Source: a virus
Reading direction: 5' to 3' (one strand)
IMG/VR virus record: IMGVR_UViG_3300023181_000004
Span: 19,297-83,296 of that record
Length of the DNA: 64,000 nt
The position numbers were made by a program, and so were the translations under genes. The first letter of the stretch is position 1; each line of letters starts with the position of its first letter. This document shows, piece by piece, positions 16,956 to 25,006 of the stretch. Below the pieces are notes generated by a model. It was not told the DNA's origin. It ran no database searches and saw only the letters and a program-made list of their open reading frames with translations.

Positions 16956-17406
16956 GCGCGACGGCGCGATAGCACGCCGCACTGCCCGCATCAGCGAGCA
17001 CATCCGAAGCGGCAAGACGGTCGGTGAGATCTGCGATATCGAAGGTCTCGATCCTGCCAATGAACCGAAGCGGATGCGCCGGGAGGTGGCCGACCCGCAG
17101 GGGTTGGTCATCGTCTCTGGTCGCAACGAGGCACAGCCGGTCGGTCTCATGGACATCGACCGGCTGATCCGCGGCAATCTCAAGCGCAAACTCGTGCTCC
17201 TTCGCGATCGCCACCACTATGCCGACGTCGCGCAGATGGTGGGGCTGACCAACATCGAACAGAAACGAGCGATCGACCCGCCCTACACCCACAACTGGAC
17301 GCTCGCGCAGATCCAGCGGCTCGCGGTGGCGAGCAAGATGACCTTCGAGGAGATGTTGAGCTTCATGCAGACGCCCTACGCCGCAGATTTTAGGAAGAAG
17401 ATATGA
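16942..17406 (+). CDS. Hypothetical HTH-like protein, 154 aa
   Basis: GTG at 16942 inside the end of the upstream gene; the ribosome binding site is weak. Two helix-turn-helix-like segments are suggested: IRSGKTVGEICDIEGLD and ADVAQMVGLTNIEQKRA. The C-terminus (WTLAQIQRLAVASKMTFEEM) is also helical. It may be a small DNA-binding regulator; this is inference. Overlaps the next gene by 4 bases. Confidence 0.55.
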   Translation: MSTSERDGAIARRTARISEHIRSGKTVGEICDIEGLDPANEPKRMRREVADPQGLVIVSGRNEAQPVGLMDIDRLIRGNLKRKLVLLRDRHHYADVAQMVGLTNIEQKRAIDPPYTHNWTLAQIQRLAVASKMTFEEMLSFMQTPYAADFRKKI

Positions 17407-17636
17407 CCGCTGTAATTTTTGAAGTGGGAAAGCCGTATTGGGAGATCGCCAAGCGCTTCCACACCCATCGCGCCACGTCCAAGATGATCGGGCCAACGGC
17501 GGTGCGCGATATGGAACGTCTCCAAAACGAGACGCACTCCGATGCGGTGCGCAAACGGATCAGCGGATTTATCACGCGCAACCGCACGAAACCACCCGGT
17601 AGTCTTCCACCTAACGATGGACCACGATATGCCTGA
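17403..17636 (+). CDS. Small hypothetical protein, 77 aa
   Basis: Starts in ATGA with the upstream stop. N-terminal EVGKPYWEIAKRF, then MERLQNETHSDAVRKRI; a Pro-rich end. No family is recognised. Its 3' end contains one copy of the recurrent border motif, and the RNR gene follows 38 bases later. Confidence 0.55.
   Translation: MTAVIFEVGKPYWEIAKRFHTHRATSKMIGPTAVRDMERLQNETHSDAVRKRISGFITRNRTKPPGSLPPNDGPRYA
17589..17607 (+). repeat. Border motif copy 1 (before RNR)
   Basis: AAACCACCCGGTAGTCTTC, the most diverged of six copies of the motif with consensus about AAATTACCCGGTAGTTTTA. It lies 68 bases before the RNR start, inside the 3' end of the preceding gene. Copy 2 lies at the other end of the RNR gene. 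Confidence 0.5.
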
Positions 17637-17674
17637 CGGGTAGCAAGGTCGTCCACTTTCTCTGGAGACCTTGC

Positions 17675-20053
17675 ATGATCACGACAGCCCGCGCGTTTCA
17701 CCCCGGCATGGGCCAGGCAGTTGCGGAGCGAACCATCCTGCGCCCCGGTGAGGGCTGGGCAGAAGTTGCCGATCGCGTTTCGCTCGGCAACACGCTGCTC
17801 CACCCCACCGGTGCCGCGGATAAGTTCGACTTCCGCAATCACCTGCGCAACGCTACGATCCTGATGAGCGGCCGGCACCTCCAGCACGGCGACGCCGATC
17901 AGCCCTCTCGCAACCTTGAAGTCTTCTCGAACTGCTCGACGTCAGCGCTGTCGATGTTGCTGTTCTATCTCCTGCTCAACGGCTCGGGCGTCGGCCGCTC
18001 CTACGACGACGATATGATGGTCGTCGACTGGGACGACTGCCCCAACGTCCGCTGCGTGCTCGACGAGAGCCACCCTGATTTCGTGTGGGGTCAGGACGAG
18101 AGCGTCAAGGACGCTCGCCACAAATACGCCAAGGGTTCGCGCGTCATCTGGTTCGAGGTGCCCGATAGCCGCGAGGGCTGGGCGCAGGCGATCGAGCAGA
18201 TGGAGACGCTCGCTTTCCAGAAGGCGTTCCGCGATCACATCCTGATCCTCGACTTCTCCAAGGTCCGTTGCAAGGGATCGCCGATCGTCGGCATGCAGAA
18301 CCGGCCGTCGTCCGGCCCGCGTCCGATGATGGATGCGCTGCACAAGATCGCCACGCTCAAGGGCGCCGGTCTGCCGAAGTGGCTGCAGGCGATGTACGTC
18401 GACCACTATCTCGCCGAGCCGGTGCTCGTCGGCGGCGCGCGCCGCGCGGCCCGCATGGCCGTGAAGATCTGGACCGACAAGACGGTCCTCGACTTCATCC
18501 GCGTCAAGCGCCCGACCGAGTACGAAGGCCTGTCGATGGACGAGGTCATCGAGAAGCGCGCGGCCTATTTCGCCGCCGGCCAGACGCCGCCCTTCCCGTT
18601 CCTGTGGTCGTCGAACAACTCGATCGGCGTCACCAAGGACTTCTGGCGCCGCCTCGCGCTGCAGCCCGGCGATCAGGGCTACAACAGCGAGATGACCCGC
18701 CATGCTCGTGAGGTCCACCGCGTGGCCAGCGAGTGCGCCTACGCTGACGGCACCGGTGAGCCGGGGTATCTGAACCTCGACGAGCTGACGCAGAAGGACA
18801 AGGGCCAGTCGTCGCTGCTCGACGGCAGCTTCGTGGGGTCGTCGCGCTTTCAGGTGACGGACGAGACCCGCATCCTGCTGGCCGCGGTGGCCAAGCGCGC
18901 GGCGAAGAAGCCGTTCTGGACCATCGTCAATCCCTGCGGTGAGATCCCGCTGGCAGTCTACGGCGGCTACTGCGTCATCGCCGACAACGTGCCGTTCCAT
19001 GCGGACACGTTCGAGGAAATCCTGTCGGCCGGCGAGCACTCGGCGCGTGCGCTGATCCGCGTCAACCTGATGGACAACCTCTACGCCAAGGAGACGGCTC
19101 GCACGAACCGGATCGGCGTGGGCCAGACGGGCGTTCACGAGTTCGCGTGGAAGTTCTTCAAGGTCGGCTTCAACGATCTGGTCAAGCCGGACTTCGCTGC
19201 CTACCAGCAGGCCTCCGAACTCTATTACTCAGCGTTCTCGCACCCGCTGAATGCGATCGAAGGTCTGGCCAAGCACGCCGACGCCGGCATTCGCGCCGCA
19301 GCCTTTTGGGAGTTCCAGGGGCACTACGCACGCAACACCATGCGTGCTGCGTTCGCCTATGCCGACAGCATTGGCGTCAACCGCCCGCACACGGTCACCA
19401 CGATCAAGCCGGCTGGCACCACGTCGAAGCTGTTCGGTCTGTCGGAAGGCTGGCATCTGCCGGCGCTCGCGTTCTACCTGCGCTGGGTCCAGTTCCGTTC
19501 GGACAGCCCGCAGGTCGCCGAGTACCGCGCCAAGGGCTACCAGACGCGCGAGCTGACCACCTATCAGGGCACGACCATCGTGGGCTTCCCGACGGAGCCG
19601 ACGATCGCCACGCTCGGCATGGGTGACGAGCTGGTGCTGGCCGGCGACGCCTCGCCGCAGGCGCAGTACGACTGGCTCAAGCTGGGTGAGTTCTTCTGGA
19701 TCGAGGGCGGCAGCGTCGCGGACTATCTGCGCGGCGACGGCGCGCGGCCCGGCGAGGAACGCCACGGCGGGCAGATCAGCTACACGCTCAAGTACAAGTT
19801 CGAGGACACGTCCTACGATCAGTTCCTTGAGACGCTGACGGCCAATCAGGGTCAGGTCCGTGCCTGCTCCGTGATGCCGCAGACGGACGCGGCGAACTCG
19901 GCATACGAATATCTGCCCGAGGAACCGGTGACCAAGGTCCAGTACGAGGAGATCACCCGTGCGATCTCCGAGGCGATGGCCGAGGACATTGGCCGTGAGC
20001 ACGTCGACTGCTCGTCCGGCGCCTGCCCGATCGACTTCAAGGCAGCTGCCTAA
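17675..20053 (+). CDS. nrdJ: Adenosylcobalamin-dependent (class II) ribonucleotide reductase
   Basis: 792 aa, one uninterrupted chain. Key sites: the first active Cys in FSNCSTSA (~90), NPCGEIPL (~419) with the radical Cys and Glu, the phosphate-binding TTIKPAGTTSK (~574) and a C-terminal CSSGAC redox pair. Length and the lack of an R2 partner gene nearby fit the monomeric class II (RTPR-like) type, which uses vitamin B12 and works with or without oxygen. It makes dNTPs for phage replication. The gene is bracketed by border motif copies and followed by a strong terminator, so it looks like an independent cassette. Confidence 0.9.
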   Translation: MITTARAFHPGMGQAVAERTILRPGEGWAEVADRVSLGNTLLHPTGAADKFDFRNHLRNATILMSGRHLQHGDADQPSRNLEVFSNCSTSALSMLLFYLLLNGSGVGRSYDDDMMVVDWDDCPNVRCVLDESHPDFVWGQDESVKDARHKYAKGSRVIWFEVPDSREGWAQAIEQMETLAFQKAFRDHILILDFSKVRCKGSPIVGMQNRPSSGPRPMMDALHKIATLKGAGLPKWLQAMYVDHYLAEPVLVGGARRAARMAVKIWTDKTVLDFIRVKRPTEYEGLSMDEVIEKRAAYFAAGQTPPFPFLWSSNNSIGVTKDFWRRLALQPGDQGYNSEMTRHAREVHRVASECAYADGTGEPGYLNLDELTQKDKGQSSLLDGSFVGSSRFQVTDETRILLAAVAKRAAKKPFWTIVNPCGEIPLAVYGGYCVIADNVPFHADTFEEILSAGEHSARALIRVNLMDNLYAKETARTNRIGVGQTGVHEFAWKFFKVGFNDLVKPDFAAYQQASELYYSAFSHPLNAIEGLAKHADAGIRAAAFWEFQGHYARNTMRAAFAYADSIGVNRPHTVTTIKPAGTTSKLFGLSEGWHLPALAFYLRWVQFRSDSPQVAEYRAKGYQTRELTTYQGTTIVGFPTEPTIATLGMGDELVLAGDASPQAQYDWLKLGEFFWIEGGSVADYLRGDGARPGEERHGGQISYTLKYKFEDTSYDQFLETLTANQGQVRACSVMPQTDAANSAYEYLPEEPVTKVQYEEITRAISEAMAEDIGREHVDCSSGACPIDFKAAA

Positions 20054-20070
20054 ATTACCCGGTAGTTTTA
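20052..20070 (+). repeat. Border motif copy 2 (after RNR)
   Basis: AAATTACCCGGTAGTTTTA starts on the RNR stop codon. Here the right half can also pair with the following GAACTACCG to make a small hairpin. A terminator lies between this copy and the next gene, which weakens a simple promoter reading. Confidence 0.65.
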
Positions 20071-20091
20071 GAACTACCGCGTGACTTCTAC

Positions 20092-20125
20092 AACCCGGCC
20101 CGCAACATGCGGGTCGGGTTTTTCT
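20092..20125 (+). terminator. Strong intrinsic terminator after RNR
   Basis: AACCCGGCCCGCA and TGCGGGTCGGGTT pair over 13 positions (one G-T) around ACA, followed by TTTCTTT. A classic rho-independent terminator closing the RNR unit. Confidence 0.85.
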
Positions 20126-20146
20126 TTGCCCGAAAGGAAGCAGCCA

Positions 20147-21091
20147 ATGCGTAATCTTCTCCTCGCCGTCAGCGCCATAGCCCTCGTGGCCGCAACGCCC
20201 TACCCCGACCGCAATGGCAAGGGCGTGGTCGATGCGGCCAATGTCATCCCGGCAGCTGATGAGCTGGCGCTCAATGAGAAGATCGTTGCCTGGGACAAGG
20301 CAACCGGCCATCAGCTGGTCGTCGCCACTGTGCCGTCGCTGGGCGGGCAGAACATCGTCGACTACAGCGTCGGCCTGTTCCGGTCATGGCAGCTCGGCCG
20401 CAAGGGCGTGAACGACGGCGTTGTCCTGCTGCTGGCGCCGAACGAGCGCAAGGTGCGGATCGAGGTCGGCTACGGTTTGGAGCCGACGCTGACGGATGCG
20501 ACGACCAGTGTCATCATTCACGACACGATCGTGCCCGCTCTCAAGCAGCGTGACATCGTCACCGCGCTGAACAACGGCGTCGATAACATCATGGCGAACG
20601 CCAAGACCGACGAGCCGGCGCTGACGCCAGTCGATCACGAAAGCCACGGCGGCTGGATGTGGGTTGTCGCGGGGCTGCTCGGTCTCGGCGGTGTGGGCGG
20701 CACGTTGCTGGTGCGCCGCTCGGCGCGCAAGCGCCGCGAGGAAGAAGCGCAACGCGCCGAGGTGCGTCGTCGCTACACCGCCGATCGCATGAAGGACGTG
20801 CCACCCGGCGAGGCCCGCATGTTCGTGGTGCCCGATCGCCCGGCGCGCCCCCGCACCGAGACGTTCCGTAGTGGGGTCGACGATCCCTTCTTCGGTGCAG
20901 CTGGTGCGCGAGCAGCCGCCAAGCCATACATTCCTTCCGCACCTACTCCCGTGCGTCGCGACCCCGATCCGGTCTACGTGCCCACATCCAGCTCGTCCAG
21001 CTCGTCATCTTCATCGAGCAGCGACAGCTCGTCGTCGTTCGATAGCGGCGGCGGGTCATGCGGCGGTGGTGGGTCCGACAGCAGCTATTAA
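20147..21091 (+). CDS. Exported TPM-domain membrane protein
   Basis: 314 aa from the ATG at 20147 (AAAGGAAG ahead). A signal peptide (RNLLLAVSAIALVAA) leads into a TPM/YgcG-type domain at ~20-150 with VVDAANVIP, then VVATVPSLGG, DGVVLLLAPNERKVRIEVG and GLEPTLTDA. A membrane segment follows at ~178-198 (WVVAGLLGLGGVGGTLLV), then a basic cytoplasmic-type stretch and a Ser-rich, Gly-rich tail like that of bacterial YgcG proteins. TPM domains are cell-envelope proteins involved in membrane or photosystem repair in bacteria and plants; a phage role is unknown. Confidence 0.8.
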   Translation: MRNLLLAVSAIALVAATPYPDRNGKGVVDAANVIPAADELALNEKIVAWDKATGHQLVVATVPSLGGQNIVDYSVGLFRSWQLGRKGVNDGVVLLLAPNERKVRIEVGYGLEPTLTDATTSVIIHDTIVPALKQRDIVTALNNGVDNIMANAKTDEPALTPVDHESHGGWMWVVAGLLGLGGVGGTLLVRRSARKRREEEAQRAEVRRRYTADRMKDVPPGEARMFVVPDRPARPRTETFRSGVDDPFFGAAGARAAAKPYIPSAPTPVRRDPDPVYVPTSSSSSSSSSSSSDSSSSFDSGGGSCGGGGSDSSY

Positions 21092-21108
21092 TCCTTGGAG
21101 AATAAGAC

Positions 21109-21675
21109 ATGGCCATGATCCCCCTCACCGCAGGCATCACGCTGCTCTCGGGCAAGATGTTCGATTATCTCAACCCCGGTGCGACGCGGCTCGACGTTCA
21201 CGATCTCGTGACGCTTGCTAACATCTGTCGGTTTGCCGGGCACTTGCCGATCTTCTACTCGGTGGCACAACATCTGGTGAACACGAGCTATATTGTGCCA
21301 CCCGAGTTTGCCTATGAAGCTCTTCTTCACGATAGGTCGGAGGCGTTCACCAACGACATTCCGACGCCGCTCAAGGTGGCGCTGCCGGCGTTCAAGGCGC
21401 TGGAGATCACGATCGAGGATGCGACCGCGCCTATGTTTGGCGTGCCGCTGGTCATGTCCAAGAGCGTGAAGCTCGCCGATCGCCAGATGCTCGGGCTGGA
21501 GATGCGCTTCGTCAAGGGCGACTTCGAGGATCACGAGGTGCTGCAGGGCATCGAGTTCGAGCACCTCAAGGACATGCCTGGCGTCGATCTCACGTCGTGG
21601 ACACCGCGCCTCGCCAAGGCGAATTTCCTGCGCCGCTTCGAGGAACTCGGCGGCTTCGATCGGTGCGTGGCATGA
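21109..21675 (+). CDS. HD-domain nucleotide phosphohydrolase (YfdR/YfbR-like)
   Basis: 188 aa. Metal-site motifs: ICRFAGH (first His), FYSVAQHLV, then ALLHDRSEAFTNDIPTPLK with the HD pair at ~75, and a late VKLADRQML Asp. This layout is that of YfdR/YfbR-type HD enzymes, which dephosphorylate deoxynucleotides. Related phage enzymes remove dATP or other unwanted dNTPs. The neighbourhood (RNR, and dUTPase, thymidylate synthase and a diphosphohydrolase farther away) supports a role in the nucleotide pool. The exact substrate is not readable. Confidence 0.75.
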   Translation: MAMIPLTAGITLLSGKMFDYLNPGATRLDVHDLVTLANICRFAGHLPIFYSVAQHLVNTSYIVPPEFAYEALLHDRSEAFTNDIPTPLKVALPAFKALEITIEDATAPMFGVPLVMSKSVKLADRQMLGLEMRFVKGDFEDHEVLQGIEFEHLKDMPGVDLTSWTPRLAKANFLRRFEELGGFDRCVA

Positions 21676-21992
21676 CCAAGGTGCGCCCCGGTGACATCGT
21701 CACCTTCAAAGCCGTCGTGACTCGCGCAGCCGACTACGATGGCGGCCAGCAGATCATGGCCAAGATCCTCCCGAAGGGTGAGGAGATTGGCTGGTGCCTG
21801 CCGAAGGAGAACGCCTTCGAGGTCCACGAGACGAAGCTCACGGTCGGCGACAGGGTCAAGATGATCGACCGGCCCGGCCACATCGACTCGTGGGAGGTCA
21901 AGGCGATCTTCGACAACGATCAGGTCGCGGTCCAGAAGGTCGGCAACTGGCCGGTCGAGATGGCCAACGCCAAGAACTTGAGGAGGCTCTGA
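21672..21992 (+). CDS. Hypothetical beta-rich protein, 106 aa
   Basis: The ATG at 21672 overlaps the HD gene stop. The sequence alternates short strands (DIVTFKAVVTRAADYDG, then KLTVGDRVKMIDRPG, then IDSWEVKAIFDNDQVAVQKV), consistent with a KOW/SH3-like barrel. No catalytic motif. Stop and next start share one base (TGATG). The function is unknown. Confidence 0.6.
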   Translation: MTKVRPGDIVTFKAVVTRAADYDGGQQIMAKILPKGEEIGWCLPKENAFEVHETKLTVGDRVKMIDRPGHIDSWEVKAIFDNDQVAVQKVGNWPVEMANAKNLRRL

Positions 21993-22375
21993 TGACCCAG
22001 CTCTATATCCCGCAGATCGGCGATCTCATTCGCCTGACCGCGCCGCTGACGATCTCGATCGCCGAGACCAACAACGCGTGGGGCAACAACGTGAACGACA
22101 ATTCGTTCTGGCGTATCAACCACGCGGACCAGCCTTGGGACTACCAGCAGTCGCGGTTCATCACCGACGCCACGTTGGAGGTGGGGACGGTCCTCGCCTT
22201 CCGGCGCTACCATGTCAGCGTCCACGCCAAGACGAACGACGTCGAGGTGTCGATCTTCGCCGCTCCGCGCGCCGACCTGACGCCGAAAAAGAACGGCGGC
22301 AGGGGCTTGATGCTCAAGCTGGTTCTTCCCACCTCGGTCTTGAACCGCATCGAATATGAGAAAGTGGATCCCTGA
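21992..22375 (+). CDS. Hypothetical beta-rich protein, 127 aa
   Basis: Translationally coupled on both sides by single-base TGATG overlaps, between the previous barrel-like protein and the MESH1-like enzyme. It contains IGDLIRLTAPLTISI, WRINHADQPWDY and VGTVLAFRRYHVSVHAK. It may be the same type of small barrel as its upstream neighbour. No family is recognised. Confidence 0.6.
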   Translation: MTQLYIPQIGDLIRLTAPLTISIAETNNAWGNNVNDNSFWRINHADQPWDYQQSRFITDATLEVGTVLAFRRYHVSVHAKTNDVEVSIFAAPRADLTPKKNGGRGLMLKLVLPTSVLNRIEYEKVDP

Positions 22376-22962
22376 TGTTCAAGAAACTCGATAGCGCCAT
22401 CGCCTTCGCAGCGATCGCCCACGCCGGGCAGGTTCGGAAATTCACCGGCCTGCCCTACATCCTCCACCCGCTCGCGGTCATGGAAATCCTCCACGCTCAC
22501 GCTGCGATCGTCACCGAGGACGAGCTTATCGCCGCGGTGCTGCACGACGTGGTCGAGGACACGCAGGTCACCATCAAGGACGTCGAGCGCCGCTTCGGCA
22601 GCACGGTCGCCGGCTTGGTCTTCGACCTGACGGATCAGTTCATGGATCCGAAGCTCGGCAATCGGCGCGAGCGCAAGGAGAAGGAGCGCGCGCGGCTCGC
22701 GACGATCAGTCCGCAGGCGCAGTCGATCAAATACGCCGACCTGATCCACAACACCACCTCGATCGTCCCGAACGACCCCGACTTCGCTCGCGTCTATCTC
22801 AAAGAGAAGGCAGCGCTGCTGGAGGTTATGACGGAGGGCGACGAGATCCTCTACCGGCTGGTGCACGAGTCGCTCCAAGCCGGACAAGCCGCCCTCGTTC
22901 AACACGCACTGGAGAAAGCCGATGAGCACACCCCCTCCCGCTCCCCCGCCGCGGCGGCCTGA
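22375..22962 (+). CDS. MESH1-like (p)ppGpp hydrolase (small alarmone hydrolase)
   Basis: 195 aa. The RelA/SpoT HD domain is complete: AAIAHAGQVRKFTGLPYILHP at the N-terminus (first His and the RKxTGxPYxxHP signature), ELIAAVLHDVVEDT (HD metal pair and ED), FGSTVAGLV, and QSIKYADLIHNT with the last Asp. Synthetase, TGS and ACT domains are absent, so it should only hydrolyse (p)ppGpp or related alarmones, as MESH1/SAH enzymes do. Lowering ppGpp would keep host transcription and translation active during infection; that purpose is inference. Confidence 0.85.
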   Translation: MFKKLDSAIAFAAIAHAGQVRKFTGLPYILHPLAVMEILHAHAAIVTEDELIAAVLHDVVEDTQVTIKDVERRFGSTVAGLVFDLTDQFMDPKLGNRRERKEKERARLATISPQAQSIKYADLIHNTTSIVPNDPDFARVYLKEKAALLEVMTEGDEILYRLVHESLQAGQAALVQHALEKADEHTPSRSPAAAA

Positions 22963-23062
22963 ACCGCTGCCGGCCAAGATCGTCAGCCACATGACGCCGA
23001 CGCAGTACCGCGTGCTGCAGGCGTCGACGAAGTCGCTCGACAACCTGCTCAAGGGTCACTGA
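22922..23062 (+). CDS. Small Pro-rich protein, 46 aa
   Basis: ATG at 22922, after GGAGAAAGCC, within the last 41 bases of the hydrolase gene; the stop lies one base before the next ATG. The sequence begins MSTPPPAPPPRRPEPLPAK and continues MTPTQYRVLQASTKSLDNLL. It fills an otherwise empty 101-base gap with good coding character. The function is unknown. Confidence 0.55.
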   Translation: MSTPPPAPPPRRPEPLPAKIVSHMTPTQYRVLQASTKSLDNLLKGH

Positions 23063-23063
23063 T

Positions 23064-23792
23064 ATGGATTATATTCTCGCCTCCGATCTGCACATGGACA
23101 CCGGCCACGCCGGTGTCCCGTTGCGGACGATGGACTGGGGCAATGCGATCACGCCGATCCTGATCGCCGGCGACCTCGGCAATGGCCTCGGCAACTTCGG
23201 CTTCATCGAGAAGCTGCGACGCAAAGGCCACACCGTGTTCCTGACCGACGGCAACCACGAGCACTACGCCAACAAGGCGCAGAAGCGCTCGCTGATGGAA
23301 ACCGAGCTGGCCTTCCAGCGGCTCGCCGGTCACCCGTCGGTGGTTCAGCTGCGCAGCGGCCTCTACCTCATCATGTGCAACGGCTGGTACGTCGTCGAGG
23401 ACGAAGAGCACTGGCAGAACTACATGAACGACAGCCGCCACGGCGCACTGTCGGCCGAGGTGGTGAACGCCGCCGCTCGGCGCCACGCCGACTTCGTCGC
23501 GGCCTCGCTGATGCGCTTGCCGCACGACAGCAAGGCGATCGTGATGACGCACACGGTGCCGTGTGAGCAGAGCCTCGACCCGCGCTTCGTCGGCTCGGCC
23601 GGCAATCCGTATTATTGGAACCCGCACATGGAGCGGGTGCTGATCGCGGGGCGTGACTCGATCGCGGCGTGGCATCACGGCCACACCCATTTCCCGATGA
23701 ACATTGTCCACGAGGGCGTGAAGATCATCACGAACCCGCGCGGCTATCCTGGAGAGGTGCAATCATGGCGACCACTGGCCTTAACGATCTGA
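23064..23792 (+). CDS. Calcineurin-like metallophosphoesterase
   Basis: 242 aa. All metal-binding motifs are present in order: SDLHMD, AGDLGNG, DGNHEHY (GNHE), a lone His in MTHTVP, and HHGHTH. Compact size without extra domains fits small phage or prophage phosphoesterases acting on nucleotides or nucleic-acid ends. The gene overlaps the nucleotidyltransferase gene by 28 bases, so the pair may act on the same substrate. Confidence 0.8.
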   Translation: MDYILASDLHMDTGHAGVPLRTMDWGNAITPILIAGDLGNGLGNFGFIEKLRRKGHTVFLTDGNHEHYANKAQKRSLMETELAFQRLAGHPSVVQLRSGLYLIMCNGWYVVEDEEHWQNYMNDSRHGALSAEVVNAAARRHADFVAASLMRLPHDSKAIVMTHTVPCEQSLDPRFVGSAGNPYYWNPHMERVLIAGRDSIAAWHHGHTHFPMNIVHEGVKIITNPRGYPGEVQSWRPLALTI

Positions 23793-24688
23793 ACGACATC
23801 CCGCGCGCATGGCGCTCGGCACTTGCGTCAATCCAGACGCTGGCGCCCGAGGCGGTCATCGCCGGCGGGTGTTTGCGGGACCGCGAGCACGGGGTGAAAG
23901 TCAAGGATATCGACATTTTCGTGCCATGCGAGAGCGTGGACAGCCATGAGGGCAAGCTGTTCGAGCAGCGGATGAAGAACGACGGGTGGCAGGACGTGCA
24001 GACCTTGCACGACGAGAGCTATAACGGCTCGCGTATCTCCCGCTCGATCGAGACGATGTTCCCCGGCTGTCCGCCGATCAATATCATCGTCATGCCCTAT
24101 GCATTGATCGAATTCGACTTCGGCATCTGTCAGATCGAGTTCAACGGCAAGCGTATCCTGCGCACCCGCGACTACAACATCGACTTCCGGGCCAAGCAGT
24201 TCCGACTGGTGCCCAAGGTCGGCGATGCCGAGTTCGTGCGGTCGCTGAACCGCTGGGCGCGGCTCAAGGAGAAGTACGAAGGATGGAAGCTCAACCTCGG
24301 AAGCCGGGCGGAGCAGCCGGGCACGATCACCGGTTACATCGATTACGCCTCGGGCGGTCCGCTCAACATGCCGGGGGTGCGCACCTTGGCACAAGCGATG
24401 ACGATGGCGAAAACAACGCAACTGGCGCCACCACGCACAGCCGACATGATCCACACTCTCAACGATCTGTCCGGTCACGGACCCGGCGAGTATATCGTGG
24501 ACCGAGCGATTGCGGAACGACTAGCCAGAGAGACGACGGCACAGATCATCGGCCAACACCGCAACAGCCACGGCGTTGTGGTCAAAGTGGACGACAAAGC
24601 GGTGATACCGATGCGGAAAATCGTCGAGGACATGCTGGTGGTGCGGGATCGGCTGTCGCGGAAGTACACGTCGCCCGGCCAACCCTAA
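23765..24688 (+). CDS. Pol-beta-superfamily nucleotidyltransferase, CCA-enzyme-like head
   Basis: 307 aa from the ATG at 23765. Residues ~24-46 read AVIAGGCLRDREHGVKVKDI, followed by DIFVP. GGxxRD plus DIDxF is the catalytic signature of class II CCA-adding and poly(A) polymerases, with both metal-binding Asp residues. The downstream part does not match the usual neck and tail of a tRNA CCA enzyme, so substrate choice is open. A tRNA-like gene without an encoded CCA lies 3.4 kb downstream. Confidence 0.7.
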   Translation: MATTGLNDLNDIPRAWRSALASIQTLAPEAVIAGGCLRDREHGVKVKDIDIFVPCESVDSHEGKLFEQRMKNDGWQDVQTLHDESYNGSRISRSIETMFPGCPPINIIVMPYALIEFDFGICQIEFNGKRILRTRDYNIDFRAKQFRLVPKVGDAEFVRSLNRWARLKEKYEGWKLNLGSRAEQPGTITGYIDYASGGPLNMPGVRTLAQAMTMAKTTQLAPPRTADMIHTLNDLSGHGPGEYIVDRAIAERLARETTAQIIGQHRNSHGVVVKVDDKAVIPMRKIVEDMLVVRDRLSRKYTSPGQP

Positions 24689-24699
24689 CGGAGTTAATG

Positions 24700-24722
24700 A
24701 AGGGGCCGCTTGTCGGCCCCTT
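24700..24722 (+). terminator. Hairpin terminator after nucleotidyltransferase gene
   Basis: AAGGGGCCG and CGGCCCCTT pair perfectly (9 bp) around CTTGT, 11 bases after the stop. Only TT closes the arm, so the U-tract is minimal. Confidence 0.6.
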
Positions 24723-24788
24723 CGACCGTCTCTATCTATTAGATCTGCTGCGCACCGCGCGTGCGCCGCGGCTGCGAAGGAAGATCCA

Positions 24789-25001
24789 ATGCCTGCTGAA
24801 CCAGACCTCATTGCCTGTGTAGACTATCGCACCATCGAGCTGCGCGTCATCGCCTTCATGATGGACGACAGCTTCGAACAGCAGCAGGCGATCAACCGGC
24901 GCGAGCGCACGGTCAAGCTGCTGTCGAGGTCACCGACCGGTTGTCGTTGCTCTGAACCGGAGATGCAGCGGTTGACATCGCGATCCGGGGTTCCTAAGTA
25001 A
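24789..25001 (+). CDS. Small protein with family A polymerase motif A-like segment
   Basis: 70 aa, ATG after AAGGAAG. Residues ~10-24 read CVDYRTIELRVIAFM, strikingly like motif A of family A DNA polymerases (DYSxIELR). The rest (FEQQQAINRRERTVK, then a basic, Cys-containing tail) does not look like a polymerase; the tail reads better after a frame change near 24910, where the -1 frame gives AAVEVTDRLSLL and a stop. Possibly a remnant disturbed by the homing endonuclease gene that begins 6 bases later, or a chance likeness. Confidence 0.4.
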   Translation: MPAEPDLIACVDYRTIELRVIAFMMDDSFEQQQAINRRERTVKLLSRSPTGCRCSEPEMQRLTSRSGVPK

Positions 25002-25006
25002 CCCAA

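Noticed and set aside
17942-19138. 398-codon minus-strand open frame opposite RNR
   Set aside because: Shadow of the ribonucleotide reductase gene; no motif, no start signal.
17675-20053. Intein or split site in the ribonucleotide reductase gene
   Set aside because: RNR genes are frequent intein hosts, but all motifs follow at normal spacing and no Cys/HN intein blocks are found.
24697-24822. 41-codon frame beginning in the terminator hairpin (MKGPLVGPFDRLYLL)
   Set aside because: The first codons are the hairpin itself and no ribosome binding site other than a weak GGAG is present; the terminator explanation is better.
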